Notes: generated from the letters alone by a model not told the origin. DNA of 64,000 nucleotides from an uncultured Ruminiclostridium sp. (GCA_947630175.1 CANRGJ010000004.1:1-64000), one strand, 5' to 3'. Numbered from the stretch's first letter, positions 54,863 to 63,318 are shown. Program-made: numbers and translations.

Positions 54863-55840
54863 TCAATAATTTTCCAGCAGGGATTTATAAAATTCGCAGT
54901 AGTCGCTGCGGTGCTCGGCGGTAAAGTTCATCGCTTCACGAGGGTGACGGTTGAGCTGACCTGTAAACATATATTGCAGGTCGTAGCCCCACATAACGCC
55001 CTGTTGCTTTAAGGGTATCATATATTTCTCTATAAATTCAAGAAGGCTGTAAAGGCTGTATTTGGGGTTTTTCAGAAATCCCAGAAGAAGCTCCATAGCA
55101 CAATTTCCTGCTCCTCTGCCCATTCCCATTGCGGTGGCGTCAAGATAGGAAACGCCGTAAGAAAGAGTTTCTATCGTGTTGGCAAAAGCAAGGTTCTGAT
55201 TGTTATGAGCGTGAAAACCCACCTTCTTGCCGCATTTTTCGGCAGCCTCAAGATAGGTCTGGGCAAGCTGAGCAGCGTTTTCGGGGTAAAGAGAGCCGTA
55301 GCTGTCAACAAGATAAATCACGTCTACGTCTGAGGCTCCTATCATTTCAAGTGCCTCGCTCACCTGATTAAGGTTTGCCTGAGATATCGCCATTATGTTG
55401 CAGGTGGTTTCGTATCCGAGATTGTGAAGATAATTTATCATCTCGATAGCCGCAGGTATTTGATGGATATAGCAGGCTACACGTACCATATCTATAACGC
55501 TTTCGCTTTTGGGTAAAAAGTCAGTCTTGAAGTCGCATCTTCCCACGTCCGCCATTACAGCTATCTTCATATCGGAAATGTTTTCACCGACGATAGAACG
55601 GATATCCTCTTCGTTACAGAATTTCCATTTGCCGAAATCGCTTTCCTTAAACAGATTTTTGCTTGCCTTGTAGCCGAACTCCATATAGTCGATACCGCTT
55701 TTGATGTTGGTTTTATAAAGTTCCTTCACAAATTCATCGGTAAACTCGAAGTTGTTGCAAAGTCCGCCGTCTCTTATTGTTGCGTCAAGTACCTTTATGT
55801 CGGCTCTGACGCTCATCAGATTGCCTTTTCTGGGTGTCAT
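54863..55840 (-). CDS. DRE-TIM metallolyase (4-hydroxy-2-oxovalerate aldolase-like)
   Basis: 325 residues. Signature LDATIRDGGLCNNFEF (about 18-33, DxxxRDGG), IDYMEFGYK, GFHAHNNQNLAFANT with the metal-binding His-x-His (about 203), and GRGAGNCAMELLLG. It matches HMGL-like aldolases that cleave or form C-C bonds with pyruvate or acyl-CoA; isolated copies of this type often occur near polysaccharide or NAD-related genes, but here no partner is adjacent. AGGAG precedes ATG by eight bases. The exact reaction is unknown. Confidence 0.88.
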   Translation of the reverse strand: MTPRKGNLMSVRADIKVLDATIRDGGLCNNFEFTDEFVKELYKTNIKSGIDYMEFGYKASKNLFKESDFGKWKFCNEEDIRSIVGENISDMKIAVMADVGRCDFKTDFLPKSESVIDMVRVACYIHQIPAAIEMINYLHNLGYETTCNIMAISQANLNQVSEALEMIGASDVDVIYLVDSYGSLYPENAAQLAQTYLEAAEKCGKKVGFHAHNNQNLAFANTIETLSYGVSYLDATAMGMGRGAGNCAMELLLGFLKNPKYSLYSLLEFIEKYMIPLKQQGVMWGYDLQYMFTGQLNRHPREAMNFTAEHRSDYCEFYKSLLENY

Positions 55841-55900
55841 TTCATTTTCTCCTGTTTTGCTTTAATATATTAAATCGGTTATAAACTTAAAATTTTAAAT

Positions 55901-55928
55901 ATTATAACATAAAAAGAGCGTTTTGCAA
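55901..55928 (-). promoter_or_regulatory. Second promoter of the aldolase gene
   Basis: Minus strand TTGCAA (55928-55923), 16-base spacer, TATAAT (55906-55901). The -35 overlaps the loop of an imperfect stem GCATTTTGC/GCAAAACGC followed by T5. It is downstream of a consensus promoter at 56009-56037. Confidence 0.65.
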
Positions 55929-56008
55929 GGCAAAATGCGATTCCTTAAAATGTTAAAATGTTCTCAAACATTAAAATAAAAATATTCCTCTTTCCGCAGT
56001 TTGAGGTT

Positions 56009-56037
56009 ATTATATCACAATGAGATTATTTTGTCAA
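56009..56037 (-). promoter_or_regulatory. Consensus promoter far upstream of the aldolase gene
   Basis: Minus strand TTGACA (56037-56032), 17-base spacer, TATAAT (56014-56009). It lies about 170 bases before the start codon, giving a long leader. A terminator-like hairpin at about 55919-55941 lies between it and the second promoter. Confidence 0.85.
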
Positions 56038-56058
56038 TAAAACATATAAAAAGAAGAA

Positions 56059-56087
56059 AACAGCCGCAACTTTCAATTGCGGCTGTT
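56059..56087. terminator. Bidirectional terminator
   Basis: AACAGCCGCAA/TTGCGGCTGTT, 11-bp perfect stem with T-runs on both sides. On the minus strand it ends the aquaporin transcript. Confidence 0.93.
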
Positions 56088-56104
56088 CTTTTTAACATTT
56101 AAAT

Positions 56105-56779
56105 CTATTTGTCGCCCTTGGGCTTGGAGGTGAGGAACTTGTAAACAAGCGCCGCCAGTACACCGCCGATAAGGGGAGCTACGATAAATACCCATACGTT
56201 TGCAAGTGCATCGCCGCCTACGAAGAGAGCAGGTCCGAAGCTGCGGGCGGGATTTACGGAAGTGCCGGTGAAGTAAATGCCGAGGATATGCACAAGAGTA
56301 AGGGAAAGACCGATAACAAGACCTGCAACCGCGCTGTTTTCGATCTTTGAGGTAACGCCGAGAATTGCAATTACAAAAACGAACGTGAGTATCACTTCAA
56401 TAAGGATCGAAAGGAGAACGTCGCCGTTGTAAAGTCCGTTAGTGCCAAGTCCGCTTTCCTTGCCAACAAATGCCATAAGAGCAGCTGCACCTGCAATTGC
56501 GCCAAGGAACTGAGCGATAACGTAGCCGACGAAATCCTTGACGGTCATTCTGCCGCTTACCAGCATAGCTATGGAAACAGCAGGATTGATGTGACAGCCT
56601 GAGATGTTACCGATAGAATATGCCATTGCTACAATAACAAGACCGAACGCAAGGGCGGTCATAAGGTAAGCGGGTCCGTTGTCAACGGAGCAGCCTGTAA
56701 CAACGGCGGTGCCGCAGGCGAAAAATACCAGTACGAACGTGCCGATAAATTCCGCAACATATTTTTTCAGAGCGTCCAT
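56105..56779 (-). CDS. Aquaporin/glycerol facilitator (MIP family)
   Basis: 224 residues, six helices. NPA motifs SGCHINPAVSIAM (about 63-75) and GTSVNPARSFGPAL (about 170-183), and a YVIAQFLGAIAG segment. The second motif, NPARSFGPA, is like AqpZ-type water channels rather than GlpF. It passes water or small solutes. RBS CTGGAGG precedes ATG 56779. Its leader carries a compact three-way junction (56840-56887). Confidence 0.93.
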   Translation of the reverse strand: MDALKKYVAEFIGTFVLVFFACGTAVVTGCSVDNGPAYLMTALAFGLVIVAMAYSIGNISGCHINPAVSIAMLVSGRMTVKDFVGYVIAQFLGAIAGAAALMAFVGKESGLGTNGLYNGDVLLSILIEVILTFVFVIAILGVTSKIENSAVAGLVIGLSLTLVHILGIYFTGTSVNPARSFGPALFVGGDALANVWVFIVAPLIGGVLAALVYKFLTSKPKGDK

Positions 56780-56839
56780 AAATAAAAACCTCCAGATTTA
56801 AAAATAACGGCGGACGTTGCGCCTGCCGCAAAAATATAC

Positions 56840-56888
56840 GGGACGAAAGCTGTGGCTTCAAAGCGGCGATTCGCTCAAAGTCGTCCCT
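56840..56888 (-). promoter_or_regulatory. Structured leader: three-way junction at transcript 5' end
   Basis: On the minus strand GGGACGA (56887-56881) pairs with TCGTCCC (56846-56840). Inside lie two hairpins, AGCG-AATCGC-CGCT and AAGC-CACA-GCTT, giving a three-way junction of 48 bases. The expected transcription start is at about 56888, so P1 begins at +2. A G+C-rich segment (about 56805-56831) followed by GTTATTTTT lies between it and the ribosome-binding site and could be an expression platform. It fits a riboswitch or a protective hairpin. I do not recognise the class. Confidence 0.55.
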
Positions 56889-56894
56889 TTTTAT

Positions 56895-56923
56895 AGTTTA
56901 CCATATTTTTACTTTGTTGTCAA
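56895..56923 (-). promoter_or_regulatory. Promoter of the aquaporin gene
   Basis: Minus strand TTGACA (56923-56918), 17-base spacer, TAAACT (56900-56895). The expected start is near 56888, about 110 bases before the start codon. Confidence 0.8.
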
Positions 56924-56983
56924 TGCATAACGCAATAATAAACGGCGTTTTATTACATTTTTATGATATTAAAGACAAAATTA

Positions 56984-57012
56984 TTGACTGATATTTTTCA
57001 GCGTGATATAAT
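56984..57012 (+). promoter_or_regulatory. Promoter of the D,D-carboxypeptidase gene
   Basis: TTGACT 56984-56989, 17-base spacer, TATAAT 57007-57012, 37 bases before ATG. Confidence 0.85.
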
Positions 57013-57048
57013 TAACAAAAATACGACTTAACAGGAATATGATAAAAT

Positions 57049-57915
57049 ATGAAAAAAGCGGTAGTTTTATTTTGCGCAGCATGTTTGCTGGTAACAGCTT
57101 TATTTTTCATAAGCAAAGATGAAAGTACACTCGACGATGAAAAAGGCGCTTCGGCAATGACGTTATACTGCGTTGAGGACGAAAAGGTTTTGTATGCAGA
57201 AAACGAAAATTCCCGAATATCCTGCGCAAGCATAACAAAGCTGCTGACAGCGTGTACGGCTTTAAGATATGTAGGACCTGACGAAGTGTTTACAGTTGGC
57301 GAAGAACAGGAGCTGGTAAATATACACGCAAGTATGTGTCTTATATCAAAGGGACAGAGGCTCACATTGTACGACCTGATAACGGGAATGCTTACCGTGT
57401 CAGGAAGCGACGCCGCATATACGGTTGCGGCGGAAACGGCAAGGCGGATCTATCCCGAAGCTGAATTATCGGGCAAAGAAGCGGTGGAGAAATTTTGCTT
57501 GCTGATGAACGAGACTGCTAAAGAAATAGGTATGAACAACAGTCATTTTGTAAATCCCGACGGACAGGACGATAACGCTCAATATACGACGGCGGCAGAC
57601 CTGGTAAAGCTGGCGGAATATTCCCTTTCATTCCCCGCAATTTGTGAGATAGCCGCTACGCAGGAAAAATTTGTGGTTTTTGAATCGGGCGAATGTATTA
57701 CATGGACAAATTCAAACAAGCTGCTTGACCCTGAAAGTGAATTTTACAGCGAATATGCCAAGGGTCTTAAAACAGGCACGACGAACAAAGCGGGCAACTG
57801 TCTGGCAGCTGTGTTTCGTCGTAATGAAAAAACGTATATTTCCATAGTCACCGGCTGTGAAAGCGACTCGAAGAGATATGAGCTTACGCTTTTAATGTTT
57901 GAAAAATACATATAG
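57049..57915 (+). CDS. D-alanyl-D-alanine carboxypeptidase (serine type, DacF-like)
   Basis: 288 residues. N-terminal signal/anchor helix (1-23), S11 peptidase motifs SCASITKLLTAC (SITK, about 62-65), SGSDAAYTVAAE in place of the usual SxN motif (about 121), and KTGTTNKAGNC (KTG, about 242). It trims the terminal D-Ala of peptidoglycan pentapeptides outside the membrane. The short length (no C-terminal beta domain of PBP5) is as in DacF-type enzymes. The SGSD for SGCN change is worth noting but occurs in Clostridia. Confidence 0.92.
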   Translation: MKKAVVLFCAACLLVTALFFISKDESTLDDEKGASAMTLYCVEDEKVLYAENENSRISCASITKLLTACTALRYVGPDEVFTVGEEQELVNIHASMCLISKGQRLTLYDLITGMLTVSGSDAAYTVAAETARRIYPEAELSGKEAVEKFCLLMNETAKEIGMNNSHFVNPDGQDDNAQYTTAADLVKLAEYSLSFPAICEIAATQEKFVVFESGECITWTNSNKLLDPESEFYSEYAKGLKTGTTNKAGNCLAAVFRRNEKTYISIVTGCESDSKRYELTLLMFEKYI

Positions 57916-57919
57916 ATAA

Positions 57920-57959
57920 AGGCTTATGCCGGTGTTGACAAGGCAATAAGCCTTTTTTT
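57920..57959 (+). terminator. Rho-independent terminator
   Basis: AAAGGCTTATGCC pairs with GGCAATAAGCCTTT with a one-base bulge, followed by a T-run of eight, right after the carboxypeptidase stop. Confidence 0.92.
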
Positions 57960-58156
57960 TACAGCTGTAAACCTGACCTTGCCGCTTTATCATTTTCCAC
58001 TTCTGCATTTGAAAAGCCGTGCCAGTCCAGCGCTTGCCCGCAACGGTCGCAGAAAGACTGATATTCCCTCTCCATTGTGATGTGACAGCGAGGGCAAACG
58101 GGATAATATGTAACTTCTTCAAAAGAATAAAACAACCGCACAGACGTTACTTTCAT
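57959..58156 (-). CDS. Small zinc-ribbon protein
   Basis: 65 residues. Two CxxC pairs (YPVCPRCHITM and FCDRCGQALDW) form a zinc-ribbon-type knuckle (about 20-42). It lies 50 bases downstream of the XRE regulator on the same strand. AGGAGG is 21 bases before ATG, too far for ideal use, so the start is uncertain. No exact family known. Confidence 0.55.
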   Translation of the reverse strand: MKVTSVRLFYSFEEVTYYPVCPRCHITMEREYQSFCDRCGQALDWHGFSNAEVENDKAARSGLQL

Positions 58157-58205
58157 AGGAATCCGATAAGAGAGCGCCTCCTGCGGATCGGCGTCAACGC
58201 TTGTT

Positions 58206-58559
58206 TTAGCCGTTGCTGTCTCCTTCGTTCCACAATAAAACCATATCGAGCAGGAGCTGTGAAAATTTTATTCTCTTGTCATAATCCAATTCTGATATAA
58301 TTCCCAATACGTCAAGCAGCTTCATTAACACTTCCAGCTGTTCGTCCGCAAAGCAGCCCGATACCAGAAGCGAAGGAGTTACTCCCAGCTTATTGGCAAG
58401 ATGTTCGACTGTGGTCATATTGGGATTTCCGTTGCCTGACAGATATTCCTGCAAAGCGGAACGGGATATTTCCAGTTCCTTTGAAAATTCTGTCATTGAT
58501 TTCCCGCTTTTTTCCTTGAGGGTGCGCATAACCGACGCCATATTTTGCTGTAATTCCAT
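58206..58559 (-). CDS. XRE-family transcriptional regulator
   Basis: 117 residues from ATG 58559 with GGGGGA upstream; a longer frame to 58610 lacks a site. HTH: MRTLKEKSGKSMTEFSKELEISRSALQEYLSGNGNPNMTTVEHLANKLGV (about 11-60). The C-terminal half is helical and may dimerise. Target unknown; the zinc-ribbon gene follows. Confidence 0.9.
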   Translation of the reverse strand: MELQQNMASVMRTLKEKSGKSMTEFSKELEISRSALQEYLSGNGNPNMTTVEHLANKLGVTPSLLVSGCFADEQLEVLMKLLDVLGIISELDYDKRIKFSQLLLDMVLLWNEGDSNG

Positions 58560-58762
58560 AATGTTCCCCCTTTTTATTTTAATTATAAGGGAAAAACACC
58601 TGTTATGCATACCGTTTTAAGCATATTTCATACCGTTTTTGCGGTATGATAAGGTTTTTGACAGGTTGTATATATTGAAATTTCAGGTTTTGTGGAATAT
58701 GACGGAGGGTTTTGTTAAAGACGAATATGTTGTCGAAATGGATTTTTAGGCGGCTGATATAA

Positions 58763-58789
58763 AAACGCTCCCATAAATCGGGAGCGTTT
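58763..58789 (-). terminator. Terminator of the SOD gene, copy 3 of the GCTCCCG family
   Basis: AAACGCTCCC/GGGAGCGTTT palindrome. On the minus strand, downstream of the SOD gene, it is followed by T5ATATC, the same tail as the copies at 3198 and 59387. Confidence 0.85.
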
Positions 58790-58848
58790 CTAATTTTCTG
58801 AATATGTCTGACAGAAACAAAACAAATATCATCTGTATCTTGCTCGTG

Positions 58849-59277
58849 TCAAGCTCTGCGTATGATACCGCAGGCTATTTTTGTTCCTGCATTCCCTGCG
58901 GGCTGTGTGGTAAAATCATCAGGTTTCCCGTGGATCACGACTGTTCTGCCAATGACCTCGTTCACGTTAAAGCGGTCCGTTACTACCGAAAGATAGGCAT
59001 TACCGTCTGCTGACAACAATGGCGGAAGATCTCCCGCATGCTTTGGATGCTCTCTGCGGCAAGGATTATAATGACCGCCCGTATTGGGGAAACCGTTTCC
59101 GCAGCAATCCGAGCCCTCGTGGATATGAAAAGCAAAAAAGCCTGTTTCTGTTTCAGGCAGACCGCTTATTTCAGCTACTATCAGCACACTGCTGCAATTC
59201 TGAAAGAATTTGACTGTACCACGTATTCTTCCGCCGCTTATATAAGCCACTGCCGTTGGAATTTTATTTTGCGTCAT
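58849..59277 (-). CDS. Cu/Zn superoxide dismutase-like protein, no signal peptide
   Basis: 142 residues from ATG 59277 with GGGGTG six bases upstream. Metal ligands: FHIHEGSDC (two Cu His, about 48-50), GGHYNP (bridging His, about 66), HPKHAGDLPPL (His and zinc Asp, about 75-82), VVIHGKPDD (Cu His, about 116). The Cys pair CCGNGF and IACGII would form the structural disulfide. No export signal is visible, so it stays in the cytoplasm, unlike most bacterial SodC. Activity in an anaerobe is plausible as oxygen tolerance, or as a metal-binding paralogue. Confidence 0.9.
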   Translation of the reverse strand: MTQNKIPTAVAYISGGRIRGTVKFFQNCSSVLIVAEISGLPETETGFFAFHIHEGSDCCGNGFPNTGGHYNPCRREHPKHAGDLPPLLSADGNAYLSVVTDRFNVNEVIGRTVVIHGKPDDFTTQPAGNAGTKIACGIIRRA

Positions 59278-59386
59278 AAAAATCACCCCTGTTTATAATA
59301 TGCGTTGACACCAATATGGGGTACAAATAATGGGCTGGTCAAAGCGGCACTGTTATCGAAAAATTTTGGAGTGTAAATATAAAAAT

Positions 59387-59409
59387 ACGCTCCCGTGTTT
59401 TGGGAGCGT
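59387..59409 (-). terminator. Terminator of the ABC-2 operon, copy 4 of the family
   Basis: ACGCTCCC/GGGAGCGT palindrome with loop GTGTTTT, followed on the minus strand by ATTTTTATATT. It lies 70 bases after the permease stop. Confidence 0.85.
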
Positions 59410-59476
59410 GTTGTGGTAGCTCAGCGGCTGTCTTACGTAATTCGGATTTTTGTGCGCAAATTTCTGCTTTGCGTTC

Positions 59477-61195
59477 TCAATAATCCTTCATTATCACTTG
59501 GTCGGCGCTTTCATTGGTGTAATACAAGCCGTCTGCGTCGGCATAAAACATATGATACCCCTCAATGTCTTCATACACTCTTTTTTCGCCGTTTATCACC
59601 GCAGCAATAATACGTCCCTCGTCCGTAACCTCATCAAAAACAGTTATGCTTTCATCTGTGTAAAAAAACGAGTTTATACTGTCCTGCGAAATCTCTTTGA
59701 CCTTGCCGTCAGTGATAAGATAAGCGTTGTTGTCCTCGGCATTTACCACAGCTACTGCATTATCAGAGGCAATAAATGTTTGTACAGGAAAATCGCAGAC
59801 AGGGCGGTCGTTCAGATACAGTGCAGAGCCGTGTTCCGTATCCACAGTGTAATAAACACCATCGGAAGTACAGTTCACACCGGTAAAATCAACGCCTTCC
59901 AGCAGCTTTGTATACTTTCCGCTTTGTATGTCAATACAAAGGATATGGTCTTCTGTTACAAGATACAGCTTGTTGTCAGAAAAATCAAGGTAGCTGTAAT
60001 ACGTTGTATCATAAAGGAACTGATAGGGTATGTCTATGATGTCGGACAATCCCATAAGTCCCGTTTCGTCGTATGCATTCATCGACTGAAAGGTGTACAC
60101 CACTGAAAGGTCGTTAAGGTCGATTACCTTTATTTCGTTTGTGCCAAGATTGTTGATATATGATATAGACTCGTTCACTATTCCGTAATCTCCCACCACG
60201 TCCAACAAAATTCTGTTGTCCAGAGGTGTGGGGTTTACAGGCATAAATTGTTTGGTTTCCTTGCAGTAAAATTGGTCGCCTCTTGCGGAAACGCAGATAT
60301 ATTTTGCGCTGTTTTCATCAGGCAGCTGCACGGCGCACGAACAAAGGGTAAAAGAAAAAACGACAAGCGCCGACAGCACAGCGGCTTTGGGGAAATGCGG
60401 CTTTTTGCCCGCAAATATAAATGCAGAAACAGTCATAAGAACTACGGCTAAAGCAAGCTGCACAGCTCCGCTGAGGACGATGTCATTTGCCGTCATTTCT
60501 CCTTTGCGGTTTGTCATTTCGCCCATAAACATAAAGGAGCTTTGCATAAGGGATACAGGCAGGGGCAGCCTCGCTCTTTCCGCTATATCGTCAAAGAGGT
60601 ACAGCGGGACGATTATCGCTGCGCAGCAGGCTCCAAGGTAATTTACGGAGGTTTTTATAAGTACGGCAAAGAATACGCATATCGAGCAGAAGAAAACAAA
60701 TCCTGCCGCATGAAGGGCATACGACGCAAAACAAGCCGTCATAGCGGATATGTCCAGCTTGCTCGTTTCAAACAGTATCCCCGCCTGAGTCAGCGGAACG
60801 TCCTCAAAGGACAGTTTCATTCCGTAAAGCAGTGTTCGGGCGGAATCGAAAATAACCACCGTTATGATGACCACCGTTACGTTTATCAGCAGTTTTATCG
60901 CCGCTAAGCGCATTCTGCCATTGACTGAGGTGAGGTTATACAGCTGCATATTGAAGGCATATTCGTTTATCCATATCCTCATAGTCATTACAACGGTCAG
61001 AAGCACCAATATCCAGTCTATTCCCGATTCGTTCATCAGCACTGTCCATGCGGAGCAATAGCCTATGGAAGGGTCACTTGCTATGTTATCATTGAAGGTG
61101 ATTAAAATAAAGATGATATCAAACAGCAGAGCCAGAGGGAGAATTATCAGCAGTCTGTTTTTTATAAACAGCTTTTTTATTTCCTGTTTAAGCAT
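59477..61195 (-). CDS. ABC-2 permease fused to a surface propeller-like domain
   Basis: 572 residues. The first about 285 residues hold about six membrane helices of an ABC-2 exporter (about 15-35, 62-78, 100-118, 155-185, 192-205, 240-262, 272-288). The last hydrophobic stretch ends in FTLCSC (Cys about 285-287), which resembles a lipobox, and is followed by about 280 residues of extracellular beta-propeller-like repeats (YTVDTEHG, LYLVTEDHI, YLITDGKV) akin to DUF5050-type sensor domains. Thus it looks like a fusion of a permease with a lipoprotein propeller. ATG overlaps the stop of the partner permease by 8 bases. Confidence 0.85.
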   Translation of the reverse strand: MLKQEIKKLFIKNRLLIILPLALLFDIIFILITFNDNIASDPSIGYCSAWTVLMNESGIDWILVLLTVVMTMRIWINEYAFNMQLYNLTSVNGRMRLAAIKLLINVTVVIITVVIFDSARTLLYGMKLSFEDVPLTQAGILFETSKLDISAMTACFASYALHAAGFVFFCSICVFFAVLIKTSVNYLGACCAAIIVPLYLFDDIAERARLPLPVSLMQSSFMFMGEMTNRKGEMTANDIVLSGAVQLALAVVLMTVSAFIFAGKKPHFPKAAVLSALVVFSFTLCSCAVQLPDENSAKYICVSARGDQFYCKETKQFMPVNPTPLDNRILLDVVGDYGIVNESISYINNLGTNEIKVIDLNDLSVVYTFQSMNAYDETGLMGLSDIIDIPYQFLYDTTYYSYLDFSDNKLYLVTEDHILCIDIQSGKYTKLLEGVDFTGVNCTSDGVYYTVDTEHGSALYLNDRPVCDFPVQTFIASDNAVAVVNAEDNNAYLITDGKVKEISQDSINSFFYTDESITVFDEVTDEGRIIAAVINGEKRVYEDIEGYHMFYADADGLYYTNESADQVIMKDY

Positions 61196-62405
61196 TTCCG
61201 ATGTTTTTCCCTCCCCTCATTTTCGCCGCAATTACCGTTACGACCGCCGCTGCTGCCGCCGTAAGCGTTATGCAGAGCGTAGAAACGAAAATATACTGCA
61301 CAGGTCTTGAGAAAACGTTCAGTGCGTCATAACTGCGCATATATTCGGGTGCGGTCATAAGCACAAGCGGATTTATGAGATTTATCATACGGTTTTTATC
61401 GGTGACAAGATATGTTTTCATCAGCAACATAACTATAAATAAGGCTATGGAAGAGATCATCGATACGGCAGGCTTTTTCAGCAGAACGGTGATAAGCGAG
61501 GAAATAAAAGCTATGCACAAAAGTCCCCCGAGCCGGAATAAGAAATATATTACCGCATACTGCCATATCGTAAAGCCGTATGGCGTGTAAGCATAATTTT
61601 CAAGAGAATACAGGGGCATTGTAATGCCGTCGATACGCATTATTATCATAAATGCCGCAAGGTCTGTCGTAAAGAATATCAGATTTATCAGGAAAGTATG
61701 ATAAGCCGTAGCCAGCAGCTTTGCCGCAGCAGATTTTCCGGAGCCGTTGACGGAGGAGGACAGGTAAATATCCGTTCCTGCCTCCCTGTCAGCAGTGAAT
61801 ATCATTACTGCTCCCACTATAACCAGAATAATTGACAGAACAGAGGAAAGGCGGTAATCAAAAAAATCGTTCATACCTCCGTTATTGCGGTAAAGAGTTA
61901 TCTCACGGTCTCGATATATGTTTATCAGGTCGTTGTTTATATTGCGGTAGTAAGCGTTAAGGGTGGGGTTTTGATTTTTTTCCTCAGCGGAGGCGGCGGT
62001 AGAGCTTATCATATCGTGATAGCCCGACAGTCTGTTTATTTCCTCTCCAAGCTCAATAAACAAATTGGCATCGCCGTATTCATATCCGCTGTAATATTTG
62101 TCAGGGTCATAAATAACGTGAAAGTTGCCCGGCTGAACGGTGTAAAGCGCCTGACTGTAAAGGGCGTTTATCTCGGATATTTTTTCGTCAGTCAGCTCGC
62201 CGCCGTATATCTGATACAATGTGTATCTTGCGCTGTTAACAGTTGTTTGTCTGCCGTCAGAAGCAGCGGGATCCCGATATACGTCAAAATGACGGCAGAT
62301 ATTCAATACATTCAGAAGGCAGAGAATGATAGTCATTATCATCAGGGCTTTTCTGATGAACAGCTTTTTAAATTCAAAACGGGAAAGGATAAGAAGATTT
62401 TTCAT
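61188..62405 (-). CDS. ABC-2 permease
   Basis: 405 residues from ATG 62405 with GGAG nine bases upstream, 5 bases before the ATPase stop. One N-terminal helix, a large extracellular loop (about 45-180), then five to six helices (about 190-400). Paired with the fused permease and the ATPase. Substrate not predictable. Confidence 0.88.
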   Translation of the reverse strand: MKNLLILSRFEFKKLFIRKALMIMTIILCLLNVLNICRHFDVYRDPAASDGRQTTVNSARYTLYQIYGGELTDEKISEINALYSQALYTVQPGNFHVIYDPDKYYSGYEYGDANLFIELGEEINRLSGYHDMISSTAASAEEKNQNPTLNAYYRNINNDLINIYRDREITLYRNNGGMNDFFDYRLSSVLSIILVIVGAVMIFTADREAGTDIYLSSSVNGSGKSAAAKLLATAYHTFLINLIFFTTDLAAFMIIMRIDGITMPLYSLENYAYTPYGFTIWQYAVIYFLFRLGGLLCIAFISSLITVLLKKPAVSMISSIALFIVMLLMKTYLVTDKNRMINLINPLVLMTAPEYMRSYDALNVFSRPVQYIFVSTLCITLTAAAAAVVTVIAAKMRGGKNIGNA

Positions 62406-62409
62406 AGGC

Positions 62410-63261
62410 TTACTCCTTATCCAGATAGTACAGGAACACGTCGTCCAGTTTCGGCTCGGCAGGAATGGCGTCGGGACCGGGCTTTTGCTCAGAGATGACA
62501 CGCAGCTGCAGATCACGGGAAATTTCACTGACCTTATGCGTCTTCATATATTCAGTCAGGCTGTCGGCGTCTGAGCTTACCCTCCACACCTTGCCCTCTA
62601 TGCTTTTGCAAAGCTGTGCGGCGGTAAGATTTTCCACTATCCTGCCGTCGTTCAGCAAAATTATCCTGTCTGCAAGATACTCAACGTCTGATACTATATG
62701 AGTGGCTATAAGGATCATTCGGTTTGCACTCAGCTGTGAGATTATATTCCTGAAACGTATACGCTCTATCGGATCAAGACCTGCCGTGGGCTCGTCAAGT
62801 ATCAGGATCTCAGGGTCGTTCACCATAGCCGCCGCTATTGCAAGCCGCTGGCGCATACCCCCTGAAAATGCTCCGACTTTTTTATCTTTGCTGTCCGAAA
62901 GATTTACAAATTGTAAAAGTTCATCTGTTTTCGATTTATTGCTTACATTCTTCAAAGCCGTCATATATTCCATTATCTGACCGGCTGTGTAATTGGGATA
63001 GAATTTGGGGTACTGAGGCATAAATCCTATGGAATTGTAATAGCTTTTACCCAGCTTTTCTGCGGGTTTACCGTTAAGTATTATTTTTCCGCCGGGGTCG
63101 GGGGAAAGTATGCCCGCTATTATGTTTATCAACGTGGTCTTTCCCGCCCCGTTAGGTCCCAGAAGACCGTAAACACCGTCGCTTAGCTCTGCTGTAAATG
63201 AATCCAGCGCTTTTTTGGACGCATAGGTTTTTGTAATATCCTGAAGAATAAGCTCTGACAC
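62410..63261 (-). CDS. ABC transporter ATP-binding protein
   Basis: 283 residues from GTG 63261 with AAAGGA eight bases upstream. Walker A GLLGPNGAGKTTLI, Q-loop GFMPQYPKFYP, signature SGGMRQRLAIAAA, Walker B LILDEPTAGLDPIER, switch His in IATHIVSDVEYLADR. The C-terminal 70 residues extend past the nucleotide domain as in drug/bacitracin-type exporters. First gene of the exporter operon in the direction of transcription. Confidence 0.94.
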   Translation of the reverse strand: MSELILQDITKTYASKKALDSFTAELSDGVYGLLGPNGAGKTTLINIIAGILSPDPGGKIILNGKPAEKLGKSYYNSIGFMPQYPKFYPNYTAGQIMEYMTALKNVSNKSKTDELLQFVNLSDSKDKKVGAFSGGMRQRLAIAAAMVNDPEILILDEPTAGLDPIERIRFRNIISQLSANRMILIATHIVSDVEYLADRIILLNDGRIVENLTAAQLCKSIEGKVWRVSSDADSLTEYMKTHKVSEISRDLQLRVISEQKPGPDAIPAEPKLDDVFLYYLDKE

Positions 63262-63287
63262 TTGAATTTTCCTTTCATATATGAACA

Positions 63288-63318
63288 ATACCACACAATG
63301 TCACGCGTTGTGTGGTAT
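63288..63318. other. 11-bp inverted repeat before the ABC-2 operon
   Basis: ATACCACACAA and TTGTGTGGTAT form a perfect 11-bp palindrome with a 9-base loop, between the partial gene stop and the ATPase start. There is no T-run. It may be a regulator site for the exporter or a 3' hairpin of the upstream gene. Confidence 0.5.
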
